Source: Leptolyngbya sp. FACHB-321
GTDB lineage: Bacteria > Cyanobacteriota > Cyanobacteriia > Leptolyngbyales > Leptolyngbyaceae
Reading direction: 5' to 3'
Length of the DNA stretch: 64,000 nt
Assembly (NCBI RefSeq): GCF_014695975.1
Contig: NZ_JACJPI010000074.1
Location: 1-64,000 of the forward strand
The translations under genes and the position numbers were made by a program. Every line of letters begins with the position of its first letter. Position 1 is the first letter of the stretch. Of this stretch, positions 1 to 7,534 are shown in pieces. Under the pieces are notes generated by a model. That model saw nothing but the letters and a program-made list of their open reading frames with translations, did not search any database and had not been told where the DNA came from.

Positions 1-174
1 ATGAATCACGTCTTAAAAGCTGTTGCATTAGACCCTGAACAGCAAAATGCTTCCTATTCTGATCCAACGCTGCCAGTTGTGCCTGAGCTAGTTGAGGGTA
101 TAAGTCAATTTATTCACAGCAGTAGAATACGCCGTGAGTCTGACCAGTCGCTGCACCGGAACGTGTCAAGTTAA
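1..174 (+). CDS. small hypothetical ORF, possibly 5'-truncated, running into attC
   Basis: An open frame of 57 codons runs from the first base of the window (an ATG) to a TAA at 172-174. The product is polar and I recognise no domain. The window edge may cut the gene, so this ATG may be internal. The last dozen codons lie inside the attC-like site that begins at 138. In integron cassettes the coding region often ends at or within the attC, which supports reading this as the gene of the first visible cassette. I cannot assign a function and cannot exclude a chance ORF. Confidence 0.35.
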   Translation: MNHVLKAVALDPEQQNASYSDPTLPVVPELVEGISQFIHSSRIRRESDQSLHRNVSS

Positions 175-224
175 GTGGTTGAGTTGCAAAGGTTGTCTGC
201 GTCCGGTGAGCTTGGTCGTTAGCC
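138..224 (+). repeat. attC site 1
   Basis: R'' box GTCTGAC (138-144) faces R' box GTTAGCC (218-224). The inner stem pairs CACCGGA (154-160) with TCCGGTG (202-208) perfectly and GCT (150-152) with AGC (209-211). The single unpaired G153 lies between them, as expected for the extrahelical base that orients attC recombination. The 87 bp length is within the usual range. The 3' half (186-225) is the stretch most visibly shared with the other four sites. Confidence 0.82.
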
Positions 225-412
225 AGCTTTCGCAATAGGGTTATCGAGGGGTTGGGAAGCTGAAGACCCCGGTACTTCAACGGTATCAGTGAGGGGCGAT
301 CGCCCCCACAGCAAGAGGTTGCGCTCATCGAGGCGATCGCCCAAGTCTCAAGTCCCACAGCGTTAGCGTCTCAGAGATCGCTCCAGTGCCATAAATATCC
401 ACTTTGCATCGG

Positions 413-772
413 CTAGAGCGTACTCTTCCAGGCGACTAAAGGAATGAGCAACAGCACACCATTCAAAGCGGCGATTGCCCAGCTACAGTACACTAACCAC
501 TTCCCAGTTGAACGAGCCATCCAGCGATAGCGAACCAACAGCCAAACAAAGACCCACTCCAATAAACAGCCTCCGACAGCCATGAAACCAAGATAGATTG
601 CCGCACGCTCGCTGATGTCACCGGGATAGAGGTCAGGATTGGTAATAAAGAAACTGCAAATAGCCATCATGCCAGCGGTTAGAAGCATTACAAATAGGCT
701 CAGTAGGCTGAGGCAGAGAACCAGAATGGTTTTAACCAGGGGCGATCGCGCTGATGAAGAATCGTGAGACAT
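413..772 (-). CDS. small integral membrane protein of unknown function
   Basis: This 119-residue protein has about three to four hydrophobic helices (near residues 14-42, 62-80 and 92-112) after a short polar Ser-rich N-terminus. I recognise no family motif. The start is the ATG at 772; no clear Shine-Dalgarno precedes it. It is the only substantial frame between attC sites 1 and 2 and is encoded opposite to the attC direction. That makes it the likely cargo of the second cassette, transcribed from its own promoter. HIP1-type GCGATCG motifs in and around it suggest long residence in a cyanobacterial genome. Function is unknown. Confidence 0.6.
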   Translation of the reverse strand: MSHDSSSARSPLVKTILVLCLSLLSLFVMLLTAGMMAICSFFITNPDLYPGDISERAAIYLGFMAVGGCLLEWVFVWLLVRYRWMARSTGKWLVYCSWAIAALNGVLLLIPLVAWKSTL

Positions 773-902
773 GGTTGGCTAAAGAGCGAAGGCAGAACCC
801 ATTCGCTAAACTTATGGATGTAGAAAATATTATAGTCATCGCAGAAAACTATATCTGTGTTGTGACAGATGTTGCTCCAACGGGCGATCGCTAAAGAGCG
901 CA

Positions 903-988
903 AGCTAGCACGTCGCTGCAACGCGCTATTTATAAGTGTTGGTGGCGTGGCAAAGGTTACTTGCAGTCATTGAACTGTGCCGTTAGAC
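903..988 (+). repeat. attC site 2 (degenerate R'')
   Basis: The R' box GTTAGAC (982-988) matches the GTTRRRY consensus. Its partner is the imperfect AGCTAGC (903-909), followed by eight bases and the candidate extrahelical G918 before CAACG. The inner stem is weaker than in sites 1, 3 and 4. The 86 bp length, the spacing and the shared motif GCAAAGGTT (950-958) place it in the same family. Confidence 0.6.
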
Positions 989-1131
989 ACCCTCCACGAA
1001 CCTGTTGGATACTACCTAATCTTTGCAAGGCATAAAGAGTGAGTTGCTGATAAGCAGGGCTTCAGGATACGTATATATACTTACGAACGTTTCACTTAAA
1101 AGAGGAAATATTTTAAGATATTGAGCTGAGT

Positions 1132-1217
1132 GTCTAACAATTCTGTTGAAGCAGACTGCCAAAGGCACTGGTGTAGATGCAAAGGTTATTCACATCCGCT
1201 TAACAGAACCGTTAGCC
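1132..1217 (+). repeat. attC site 3 (best-formed site)
   Basis: R'' GTCTAAC (1132-1138) pairs with R' GTTAGCC (1211-1217) at six of seven positions. An unpaired AA/CC spacer follows. L'' TTCTGTT (1141-1147) pairs perfectly with AACAGAA (1202-1208), G1148 bulges out, and AAGC (1149-1152) pairs with GCTT (1198-1201). This is textbook attC architecture in 86 bp. Confidence 0.88.
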
Positions 1218-1255
1218 ATCCATCTAAAAAGTGGCAGTCATCCTTTTCATCATGT

Positions 1256-2446
1256 CTATGGATGTATGAGTGGGTACAAAACTAGCCCGGCGATCGCTGC
1301 AATCATGATAACTACAGGCTCTGGTAGCTTTTTGCCGAGCTTCCACAACGCGATTAGCGTAACAAGCCCAATCAAGAGCGTTGGAATGTCCCGCAGGGAT
1401 TGCCGTCCCAAAATTACAACGGCTCCCGCGATCGCCCCAGTTGCAGCAACAGTTACACCATTGACGAATGCAGAAATCCCAGGGTTCTTGCCGTGCTTCT
1501 TGAAATAAGGAGCCGGGATGATGGTGAGCAGGTAGCAGGGAATGAACATGGTGATCGCAGCTACACAAGCTCCGGGAAAACCTGCCACGAGAAAGCCAAT
1601 AAAGCCTGTTGTAATCACGACGGGTCCCGGTGTAATCATGGCAACGGCAACCGCATCAAGAAACTGTTGAGTATTGAGCCAATTGAAGTCTTTTACCACT
1701 CCGCCATATAAAAAAGGGACGATAGCTAAACCACTGCCAAACACAAATGCGCCTGCTTTTGCAAAAAATAGGGCAATCTGCCCAAGCAGCTCAGGTGGAG
1801 CAGGCGGCACTGTTGCCAGAAACGGTACGAGCGACACTCCAATGAAACTGTTCAGTCGATTTTGCTTGAACCAATTTTGAGGCGGGAATTTAATGAGCAA
1901 AACGAGGAACCCTGAAGCTAAAATTAGCTCCACTCGTTCTGACTCTGTAACAATCGTTGCAGCGGCATTGACCAGAAAAATGCCCCACAGCAACCAGTCC
2001 CTACCAACAGTTTTGCGCGTCAATTTATAAGCACTAATGGCAATGATGCCAATCACAGCCGCTCCAACACCATAGAATACTGCCTGCATCCAACTCAAAC
2101 CACCATAAAGGGTATACGCCCATCCCAGCGCAGCGACCATCAAAAATGACGGCAGGACAAAGGCAATGCCGACCAGTGCAGAACCTAAAATGCCATAGTG
2201 AACGTAGCCCAGGTAAAACGACAACTGTGCCGCCAGTGGACCGGGAGCTACTTGAGCCAGGGTTAAGCCTTCTTGATATTCCGCTTCAGACATCCACTGG
2301 CGCTCTTCTACCAGGTCCCGATGCATGTAGCCAACCAGTGCGATCGGTCCACCAAAGCCTAGCGTGCCTAGTTTTAGAAAATACTGAGTCAGTTGTTTGA
2401 GAGAATAGTCTGGTTGATGAGTGGTTAAAGGGTTAGGAGCCGTCAT
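1256..2446 (-). CDS. chrA: chromate transporter ChrA (CHR superfamily, two-domain form)
   Basis: A predicted inner-membrane chromate efflux protein of 396 residues, the length of the long-chain bidomain CHR family. The N-terminal half carries the signature FGGPIALVGYMHRD (31-44) and QVAPGP (65-70). The second half repeats the pattern with AGAFVFGSGLAIVPF and MITPGPVV. About ten hydrophobic segments are spread through the chain. The ATG at 2446 overlaps the chrB stop by four bases (ATGA), so the two genes are translationally coupled. In characterised bacteria ChrA exports chromate and gives resistance. The gene lies inside a cassette-like unit bounded by attC sites 3 and 4, in the opposite direction to them. 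Confidence 0.93.
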   Translation of the reverse strand: MTAPNPLTTHQPDYSLKQLTQYFLKLGTLGFGGPIALVGYMHRDLVEERQWMSEAEYQEGLTLAQVAPGPLAAQLSFYLGYVHYGILGSALVGIAFVLPSFLMVAALGWAYTLYGGLSWMQAVFYGVGAAVIGIIAISAYKLTRKTVGRDWLLWGIFLVNAAATIVTESERVELILASGFLVLLIKFPPQNWFKQNRLNSFIGVSLVPFLATVPPAPPELLGQIALFFAKAGAFVFGSGLAIVPFLYGGVVKDFNWLNTQQFLDAVAVAMITPGPVVITTGFIGFLVAGFPGACVAAITMFIPCYLLTIIPAPYFKKHGKNPGISAFVNGVTVAATGAIAGAVVILGRQSLRDIPTLLIGLVTLIALWKLGKKLPEPVVIMIAAIAGLVLYPLIHP

Positions 2447-3453
2447 GGTTTTTGAGTAGAGCGAGTTTGAAGATCTGATTGAGTGGCTGCTTTAGAAGCT
2501 TTCTGCAAACAGTCGGCATATAGCCCCTCAAATAGCGCAATTCCATGAGCTTCCAATGCCGCGTTGCTAAAACCAGCCAGCAACCAACCGCGTAATAAAG
2601 CATCAACACCTGCAATTTGAGGGTGCAAGTACAGCCCATCCCGCAGATCAATTTCATGGACAATTTCTGCGATCGTTTGCAATCCTGACTCCTTCAGACC
2701 AAAGGATTTCACCATGACCTCAAACGTACACAAATTGCCCTGATGGCGAAACTCACCTTGATTCATATCAAAGGAAATTTCGCGATCTTTGGCAGTTTTG
2801 GCATAGCGAATCACAGCTTCAGGATGAATAAAGCGTCGAATTAGCCAGATACAAGCTAGACGATCGACATGAGGTTGAGGTCTTGTTACCCACTGGACAT
2901 GACGATACTGTTCGATCGCTTGGGGAGTAATGTTTACAGCAGGACGTTGTGGGAGGAGTGATTGAGTCAGCTGCTTGAGGCGCGCTATGATCCTCTCCTG
3001 TTCAGGACAGTCAAAGAAATCGATTTGGCGAATTTCGGCATGGTGCTTGTAGAGCTTTTCTAGGGCGTCGCGAATTGAAGTGCGTTGTGAAGCAGTTCCC
3101 CCTTCGGGGTCATCGACAGTTTCATCCAGGTCTGTCAAGGCGCTCTCTAACTCCACCAGCTTCGTCTCTAGTCCTGCATAGTCCTCCTGGCGAGCCTGAC
3201 GAAACCGATTGATGATGTCTTGATCACTCACGCCTTCAAACCACTCTACCCGCATGATCAGTGCTTCTCCCTTTGCCTGTTGCACCTCTTGAGCCAACCA
3301 TTGAAACGATTCCAGACAATCCTCTTGCTCAGGCAAAACCTGTACGCCACTTAGGGCGATCGCTCCAATTCGCCGCAACCGTCGCCACAAAGTGACCCGT
3401 GGACTGGAAGACGATTTGGATGGTAGAGAATAGGTAAAAACTAACCAACTCAA
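2443..3453 (-). CDS. chrB: chromate resistance protein ChrB
   Basis: A 336-residue ChrB-type protein. In other bacteria ChrB acts as a chromate-sensing regulator and/or accessory protein of ChrA. The N-terminus reads SWLVFTYSLPSKSSSSPRV, typical of ChrB. The C-terminal ChrB domain includes WVTRPQPHVDRLACIWLIRRF and GNLCTFEVM. I place the start at TTG 3453, not at an upstream ATG at 3567. The family N-terminus begins there, a GGAG lies seven bases upstream, and the longer version would add a Cys/Leu-rich stretch read from the attC side. It is first in the chrB-chrA operon. The promoter is probably between 3453 and attC site 4. Confidence 0.88.
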   Translation of the reverse strand: MSWLVFTYSLPSKSSSSPRVTLWRRLRRIGAIALSGVQVLPEQEDCLESFQWLAQEVQQAKGEALIMRVEWFEGVSDQDIINRFRQARQEDYAGLETKLVELESALTDLDETVDDPEGGTASQRTSIRDALEKLYKHHAEIRQIDFFDCPEQERIIARLKQLTQSLLPQRPAVNITPQAIEQYRHVQWVTRPQPHVDRLACIWLIRRFIHPEAVIRYAKTAKDREISFDMNQGEFRHQGNLCTFEVMVKSFGLKESGLQTIAEIVHEIDLRDGLYLHPQIAGVDALLRGWLLAGFSNAALEAHGIALFEGLYADCLQKASKAATQSDLQTRSTQKP

Positions 3454-3545
3454 AGCAGTAGCTCCAGCCCGAAAGAAGAGTAACGAATGCAACTGCAAAT
3501 TGCAACATCTGTTGCTTAAATATATGGTCAGCCACATCAACCAAT

Positions 3546-3634
3546 AGCTAACAAACCCAATGCACACTGGCTGCCAAGAGGTTATCTTTTGAGCACCAAG
3601 GTTTGTCTACGGCGGGTGATTGGGGTCGTTAGCC
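3546..3634 (+). repeat. attC site 4
   Basis: R'' AGCTAAC (3546-3552) faces R' GTTAGCC (3628-3634). The inner stem pairs CCCAAT (3556-3561) with ATTGGG (3619-3624) and CAC (3563-3565) with GTG (3616-3618). G3562 is left as the extrahelical base. Length is 89 bp. It closes the cassette carrying chrBA. Confidence 0.82.
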
Positions 3635-3758
3635 TGTTTGCGTTTCGGGTTTTGGTAGCCGTTGCAGAATTCTTGAGGAGCATTCAAGATTTGGCTATTG
3701 AAAAATAGCCTGTGTGGTAAGTGCGATCGTCGATCTTATAGTGCGATCGCAACTTTGT

Positions 3759-3780
3759 AAGGTGCGTCATGACGCACCTT
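3759..3780. repeat. perfect 22-bp palindrome
   Basis: The two 11-base arms (3759-3769 and 3770-3780) are exact reverse complements centred on CATG/TGAC-type bases. No T-run follows, so it does not look like a terminator. The upstream part of this element (GTGCGATCGCAACTT at 3741-3755) recurs in diverged form at 4692-4706 downstream of the next gene. It may therefore be a dispersed repeat rather than an operator. Confidence 0.55.
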
Positions 3781-3882
3781 TGATTATGAGGTGTAGCCAC
3801 AACCAAAATAACTGACAAACAAAAATAACAACCCTATTCTGAATATGTGAGCAACAAACCTGCTGAATTGCTAAAGTACCCA

Positions 3883-4686
3883 ATGAGCAATCCTGAATCG
3901 AATCTTCCTTTCCAAGTCACGCAAACTGTTTCGCGCGGTGGCACGACCATCGAGCTTTTAGAATACAAGCCACTGGCAGGCAGCGAAAACTTTGCCATTG
4001 CTGAGCAGCTTTACACGCTCAATCGGGCGGGGGTACATCTTCGACAGTTGCGTATCCGCCTCGACAACGATGCCGTTCGCACTGAGCCTGGAGCGCTGCA
4101 ATTCCTCAAAGGTCGGATCAGCATGGAAAGTTCGACGGGCGCAGGCAGTGGCGTTGGTAGCTTCATGAAAGGCGCGATCGCCGCTGCCCGTACAGGAGAA
4201 ACCATCTTCAAGCCGCTTTACCGAGGCACAGGCGAAATTTATCTGGAGCCAACCTTTGGGCACTACTGGCTGATGCAGCTTAACAACCAAACGCTGTACG
4301 CCGATCAAGGTTTGTTTTGCTGCTGCGAAGATGCAATAAAAGTCGAGGCACACAAAGTCGAGAGCTTCTCGGCACGAGTGGCAGGCGGAGAAGGTCGCTA
4401 TCAAACCAAAGTCAGCGGTGCAGGCATTGTCGTCTTTCGCATTCCCGTTCCTCAATCTGAAATTCTTTCCCTGTCGCTCAATAACGAAACGCTTCAGGTA
4501 GACGGTTCATTTGCCTTGCTGCGTACTGAAGGCGTACGATTCAGCGTCGAGCGAGCTTCTAATTCGTTTTTAGGAGCCATTACCAGCGGGGAAGGGGTGC
4601 TGCAAACATTTCAAGGAACTGGCAAAGTGTGGGTTGCTCCCACTCAGCCAGTGTACGATCGCATGGGCTTTCTACCCACTCAATAA
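3883..4686 (+). CDS. AIM24 family protein
   Basis: A 267-residue protein of the AIM24 family, a beta-rich fold widespread in bacteria; a mitochondrial homologue is known in yeast. Biochemical function is not established. Family-like features are LRQLRIRLDNDAVRTEPGALQFLKG near the N-terminus, a Gly-rich segment (SSTGAGSGVGSFMKG), TGEIYLEPTFGHYWL, and a C-terminal GTGKVWVAPTQP. I chose ATG 3883. A GTG at 3847 would add twelve residues, and neither start has a good ribosome site. It is the only gene between attC sites 4 and 5 and reads in the attC direction, as a typical cassette gene does. Confidence 0.8.
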   Translation: MSNPESNLPFQVTQTVSRGGTTIELLEYKPLAGSENFAIAEQLYTLNRAGVHLRQLRIRLDNDAVRTEPGALQFLKGRISMESSTGAGSGVGSFMKGAIAAARTGETIFKPLYRGTGEIYLEPTFGHYWLMQLNNQTLYADQGLFCCCEDAIKVEAHKVESFSARVAGGEGRYQTKVSGAGIVVFRIPVPQSEILSLSLNNETLQVDGSFALLRTEGVRFSVERASNSFLGAITSGEGVLQTFQGTGKVWVAPTQPVYDRMGFLPTQ

Positions 4687-5117
4687 ACATAAGTGCGATC
4701 GTAACTTGTAGGGCGCGTTCCTTAATATAACTCTTGCTAATCCATTGGTAGATTTCTGGGAACGCACCATGCTCATGCTTGAAGCCAGTGACCGCAGTCT
4801 AACAACGACCATGCACGCCGACCGTCTAGAAGTTATCTGTTGACATTCAAAGGTTATCTGTGGCGGGTGATGAGCAACGTTAAGATCATCAATCAAACGT
4901 CAGTAAGCAAGTAGGGTGAAAACGCCTGTCCTATACGTTTGTGAGATGGAATCGTTCACATATAGTTAGCGTAGCGATCGCTAATTCTTAATCGCCGAGC
5001 TTGTAGGTTCGATTTGGGCGTAAAATTCTACACCTTTAGGCTTTAGTTACAAGCTGCCAAGTACGATCAGCTAAAATACACAAACTCTCGATAGCTCATC
5101 GGCGATAGGAGGTTGCT
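4687..5117. other. gene-less stretch after the AIM24 gene
   Basis: It holds attC site 5 and a diverged copy (4692-4720) of the GTGCGATCG-AACTT-type element seen upstream of the AIM24 gene. The remainder, 4886-5107, has scattered GCGATCG motifs and no recognisable gene. This is where the array seems to end. Confidence 0.45.
4797..4885 (+). repeat. attC site 5 (degenerate R')
   Basis: R'' GTCTAAC (4797-4803) is intact. R' is the degenerate GTTAAGA (4879-4885). CAT (4810-4812) pairs with ATG (4870-4872) and CAC (4814-4816) with GTG (4867-4869), with G4813 extrahelical. The central part resembles site 4 closely (GGCGGGTGAT in both). It is the last recognisable site. Confidence 0.68.
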
Positions 5118-5495
5118 GTGATCGATTTTCAGGAAAGTGTCTTGTTCAAGCTCGAACCGATCGCGGTCGATCAAATGCTTAAACCGATCAGCAACTTCCT
5201 TCTTGAAGACGAAACAGTGCTGGCAGTATTCAAGACCGTGCGTGATCAACTTGTCTTTACTAGCAAGCGAATTATTGCTGCCAATGTACAAGGATTGACT
5301 GGCAAAAAGGTTGATTACACATCGATCCCCTACAGCAAAATACAAACATTTTCGGTAGAAAGTTCAGGTACTCTTGAGCGAGATTGTGAAATAGAGATCT
5401 ATATCAGCTCTATTGGCAAGATTCGTTTTGAAATACGAGGCAACTTTGATGTGATTGCGTTCAACAAAGTGATTAGTAAGTATGTCTTGGCATAA
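5118..5495 (+). CDS. PH domain-containing protein
   Basis: A 125-residue soluble protein resembling bacterial PH-like domain proteins of the YvbH/DUF1696 type. Characteristic segments are LLEDETVLAVFKTVRDQLVFTSKRIIAAN, SIPYSKIQTFSVESSGTLERDCEIEIYIS and FDVIAFNKVISKYV at the end. The start is GTG 5118, decided by a perfect AGGAGG (5108-5113) five bases upstream. The molecular role of this family is unclear. It lies just beyond the last attC site, and no attC follows it, so it is not clearly part of the array. Confidence 0.82.
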   Translation: MIDFQESVLFKLEPIAVDQMLKPISNFLLEDETVLAVFKTVRDQLVFTSKRIIAANVQGLTGKKVDYTSIPYSKIQTFSVESSGTLERDCEIEIYISSIGKIRFEIRGNFDVIAFNKVISKYVLA

Positions 5496-5826
5496 ATGAG
5501 TTGACACGGTACGGAAGGGGAAAGCCATACGATTGCTTGATTCATTACGTTGAGTCGCTTTTTAACGAGCGTATCTTTGTGATCGCAACACCTGTTCAGC
5601 CGTTAGCATTAGCGCTTCCAATTGGGATTGGACGATCGCTTCCCCCCTGTATTCTTCTGCTTCGTAGAGCCGAGCAACCAGCGTGAAAACCTTTACTTTG
5701 GCTAGACGAATGGGTAACGATCGCTGCCACAAAGCAGCGGAAGAAAATAAAGAGAATTTGGTGCTTTCCGAAAGACATCGGTTATTCTGTGTTTCCTAAC
5801 GTGTCATTTCTTCTTGCCGTGCAACT
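5496..5826. other. intergenic, nothing recognised
   Basis: A few GCGATCG-type motifs and short chance frames are present. A GTTAGCA at 5603-5609 looks like an attC R' box, but no partner half was found upstream. No RNA or promoter signature was recognised. Confidence 0.4.
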
Positions 5827-7407
5827 ATGACTGCTGCTACACAACCGCCCCGTTCCTACGATGTGATTGGCTTTGGTGATGAAGTGCCTGGTGTGCTAGC
5901 GCTGGTCAGTGCTGCTAGGGAGTATCGTCGTCGCACGGGTAAAGCACTGCGAACGCTGCTGATGTTCAAGGGTAATTCCCAAGAGGGCGTTGGCGGGCAT
6001 TTGGTACGGGGAGGCTTGGCATATCTCGATCGCTCCACCATTCCGGCTGATATCCGTCAGGCGTATCAGTTGCCAACCTTTGGTGAGCCAGCTGCCATCT
6101 ATCAAGAGTTTTTGCAGCGATCGGGCGTGACACAAATCGGGCTTGATCCACGCAAAGCGGATGCTGCGCTGCGTGCCATGTTGAGCGAGGTTGGCGCTGA
6201 CATCATCAGTCGCGTGCAAATTCAGTCTGTGCTAAAGGATGGTGCAGCGTTGACGGGTATTCACCTTGCTAACGGCAATATCTTTTTGGGCAAGCAGTTT
6301 ATCGACTCCAGCGTTAATGCAGAACTGGCTCAAGCGGCAGGCGTGCCGAAGTTTCAGGGCTTTGGCACCTTTGGGTTGCCCGATTCAGAGTTACCCGTGA
6401 CGCTGGCATTTGAAAGCCAGGGCTTGAGCCTTCAACGGCTGAAAGAGGTGGAGCTAAGCTATCTCAAACGCTTCACCAATCCCTACGATACGGAGGCACA
6501 ACGCTACATTGCGATCGCTGCTGGTGCTGACCCGGCTCTGATTAATCAAATCCGTAGAAGCCTTGCTGATGAACAGGGTAGGCTCCGCACCATGTACGTG
6601 GGGCAAGACCACGCAGATGTCCGCAGTCAAGCCCTCTCTGTGACCTATCACGCTTTTCGCGGCAAAAAAATGTTTTTGCCTGAAAGTGGCGTGCTGCTGG
6701 ATCACGCAAACATTGCCATTTTGCCTGGCGGTCGCCTTTCGTGGAATGCGCTCATGTTTTATGTCAGCGGTGCCCAGTCAGAGGCGCTGGCACGGGGAGC
6801 CGCCAAACCTACGCCTGCCATGCTGGAGGAAATGAGCTTTGTGACCAAATGGCTAAAAAGTTTTGGCGCAACGGTGGTGAAGCCTGCATCAGAGCTTTAC
6901 ATTCGCCATGCGGGTAATATTCAAGGCGCTGTAGAGCCTCTGAGTGGTGCTCAGATGCTGTTTGGGGGTGTACCCGCTGCCAGCGCGATCGGCACGTTTG
7001 GCTATTACCTGGATGTGCGGGGTGGCATTACAGGCTTGGGCAACAAAGCAACGGCAAAAGGTATGAGCAGCATTTCGTTTCATCATCCGCCGCTATTTAA
7101 CATTGGCATTCGCCATGCGCTGCTTCGGGCAGTACCCAACCTGGCAGTCGTTAGCCCAGCATCAGGCTTTGATGGCTATGCCTGTTCCGCAGGCAGAATT
7201 GTGGAGTTCAATACGGCTGTGGGTCATGGTCTTGGCATTGCGGCTGCGATCGCGCTCACCAGTAATCGCACGCTAGCATCCATCACCAATGGCGAAGTTA
7301 GACAAGTGCTAGCAACAACGGGGAAACTGCCGCGCATTTACGGTCAAAGCTACGCGCTGGAGGCGACTCGGTTGCAAGATTTTGAGTCACTTATGATGAT
7401 TGCGTGA
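5827..7407 (+). CDS. FAD-dependent oxidoreductase
   Basis: A 526-residue protein resembling FAD-dependent oxidoreductases of the FAD_oxidored type. The N-terminus SYDVIGFGDEVPGVLALVSAAREY (about 9-32) sits where the dinucleotide-binding beta-alpha-beta unit is expected, but it lacks a regular GxGxxG. Further family-like pieces are GGHLVRGGLAYLDRS, FIDSSVNAELAQAAGV and, near the end, PASGFDGYACSAGRIVEFNTAVGHGLGIAAAIAL, which looks like the closing FAD-contact segment. The substrate is unknown. It stands alone, convergent with coaT. The start ATG 5827 lacks a strong ribosome site. Confidence 0.75.
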   Translation: MTAATQPPRSYDVIGFGDEVPGVLALVSAAREYRRRTGKALRTLLMFKGNSQEGVGGHLVRGGLAYLDRSTIPADIRQAYQLPTFGEPAAIYQEFLQRSGVTQIGLDPRKADAALRAMLSEVGADIISRVQIQSVLKDGAALTGIHLANGNIFLGKQFIDSSVNAELAQAAGVPKFQGFGTFGLPDSELPVTLAFESQGLSLQRLKEVELSYLKRFTNPYDTEAQRYIAIAAGADPALINQIRRSLADEQGRLRTMYVGQDHADVRSQALSVTYHAFRGKKMFLPESGVLLDHANIAILPGGRLSWNALMFYVSGAQSEALARGAAKPTPAMLEEMSFVTKWLKSFGATVVKPASELYIRHAGNIQGAVEPLSGAQMLFGGVPAASAIGTFGYYLDVRGGITGLGNKATAKGMSSISFHHPPLFNIGIRHALLRAVPNLAVVSPASGFDGYACSAGRIVEFNTAVGHGLGIAAAIALTSNRTLASITNGEVRQVLATTGKLPRIYGQSYALEATRLQDFESLMMIA

Positions 7408-7424
7408 TGGAAGCCAAAGGCGAG

Positions 7425-7534
7425 ATCTAGGAAGCAAGGGGGCTGGGAAAGCAAAGGGATAGGGAAACAGAGTGATTCACAACTTAAAACTTTTAGCCTT
7501 CAGCTTTCAGCCTTTTGCCCTCTGCCTTCTGCCC
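7425..7534. repeat. heptamer-type low-complexity repeat between convergent genes
   Basis: A run of purine-rich then pyrimidine-rich seven-base variants (for example CCTTCTG and GCCTTCAG words) fills the spacer between two convergent genes up to the coaT stop codon. The same class recurs at 9501, 16575, 17399, 28215, 34763, 36190, 39228 and 43105. Confidence 0.65.

Larger units (their letters stand above)
773..1255. other. non-coding stretch holding attC sites 2 and 3
   Basis: No convincing gene lies here. The short frames on both strands have no recognisable product and overlap the attC structures. The 143 bp between the two sites (989-1131) is AT-rich and contains an alternating ATAC/GTAT stretch around 1070-1085. 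That could hold a promoter, but no clear -35/-10 pair was found. Confidence 0.5.
3454..3882. other. intergenic region between chrB and the AIM24 gene
   Basis: Besides attC site 4 this divergent spacer holds two GTGCGATCG units (3721-3729 and 3741-3749) and a perfect 22-bp palindrome (3759-3780). It must contain the chrBA promoter on the minus strand and probably the AIM24-gene promoter on the plus strand. I could not place either with confidence. Confidence 0.45.
138..4885 (+). mobile_element. integron-like gene cassette array with five attC sites, no integrase in window
   Basis: Five structurally matching attC-like sites in the same direction end at 224, 988, 1217, 3634 and 4885. They split the region into cassette-sized units of about 0.76, 0.23, 2.4 and 1.25 kb, plus a truncated first one. 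The contents are a small membrane protein, an almost gene-less unit, chrB-chrA and an AIM24-family protein. Two units carry genes opposite to the attC direction, so those genes probably use their own promoters. No tyrosine recombinase or attI is visible. The array may continue to the left of position 1. The R' box of the last site is degenerate, as is common at the distal end of arrays. Attribution to integrons rests on secondary-structure features read from the sequence and on known attC architecture. Confidence 0.8.

Noticed and set aside
3454-3567. N-terminal extension of ChrB to ATG 3567
   Set aside because: The extension runs into attC site 4, has no family similarity, and TTG 3453 has a well-placed GGAG and the family N-terminus.
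3579-4870. Direct repeats around the AIM24 gene as insertion-sequence target duplications
   Set aside because: The copies are long, diverged and fold as attC sites; there is no transposase.
5560-5612. Possible sixth attC ending in GTTAGCA at 5603-5609
   Set aside because: No complementary R''/L'' half with an extrahelical base was found in the preceding 100 bases.
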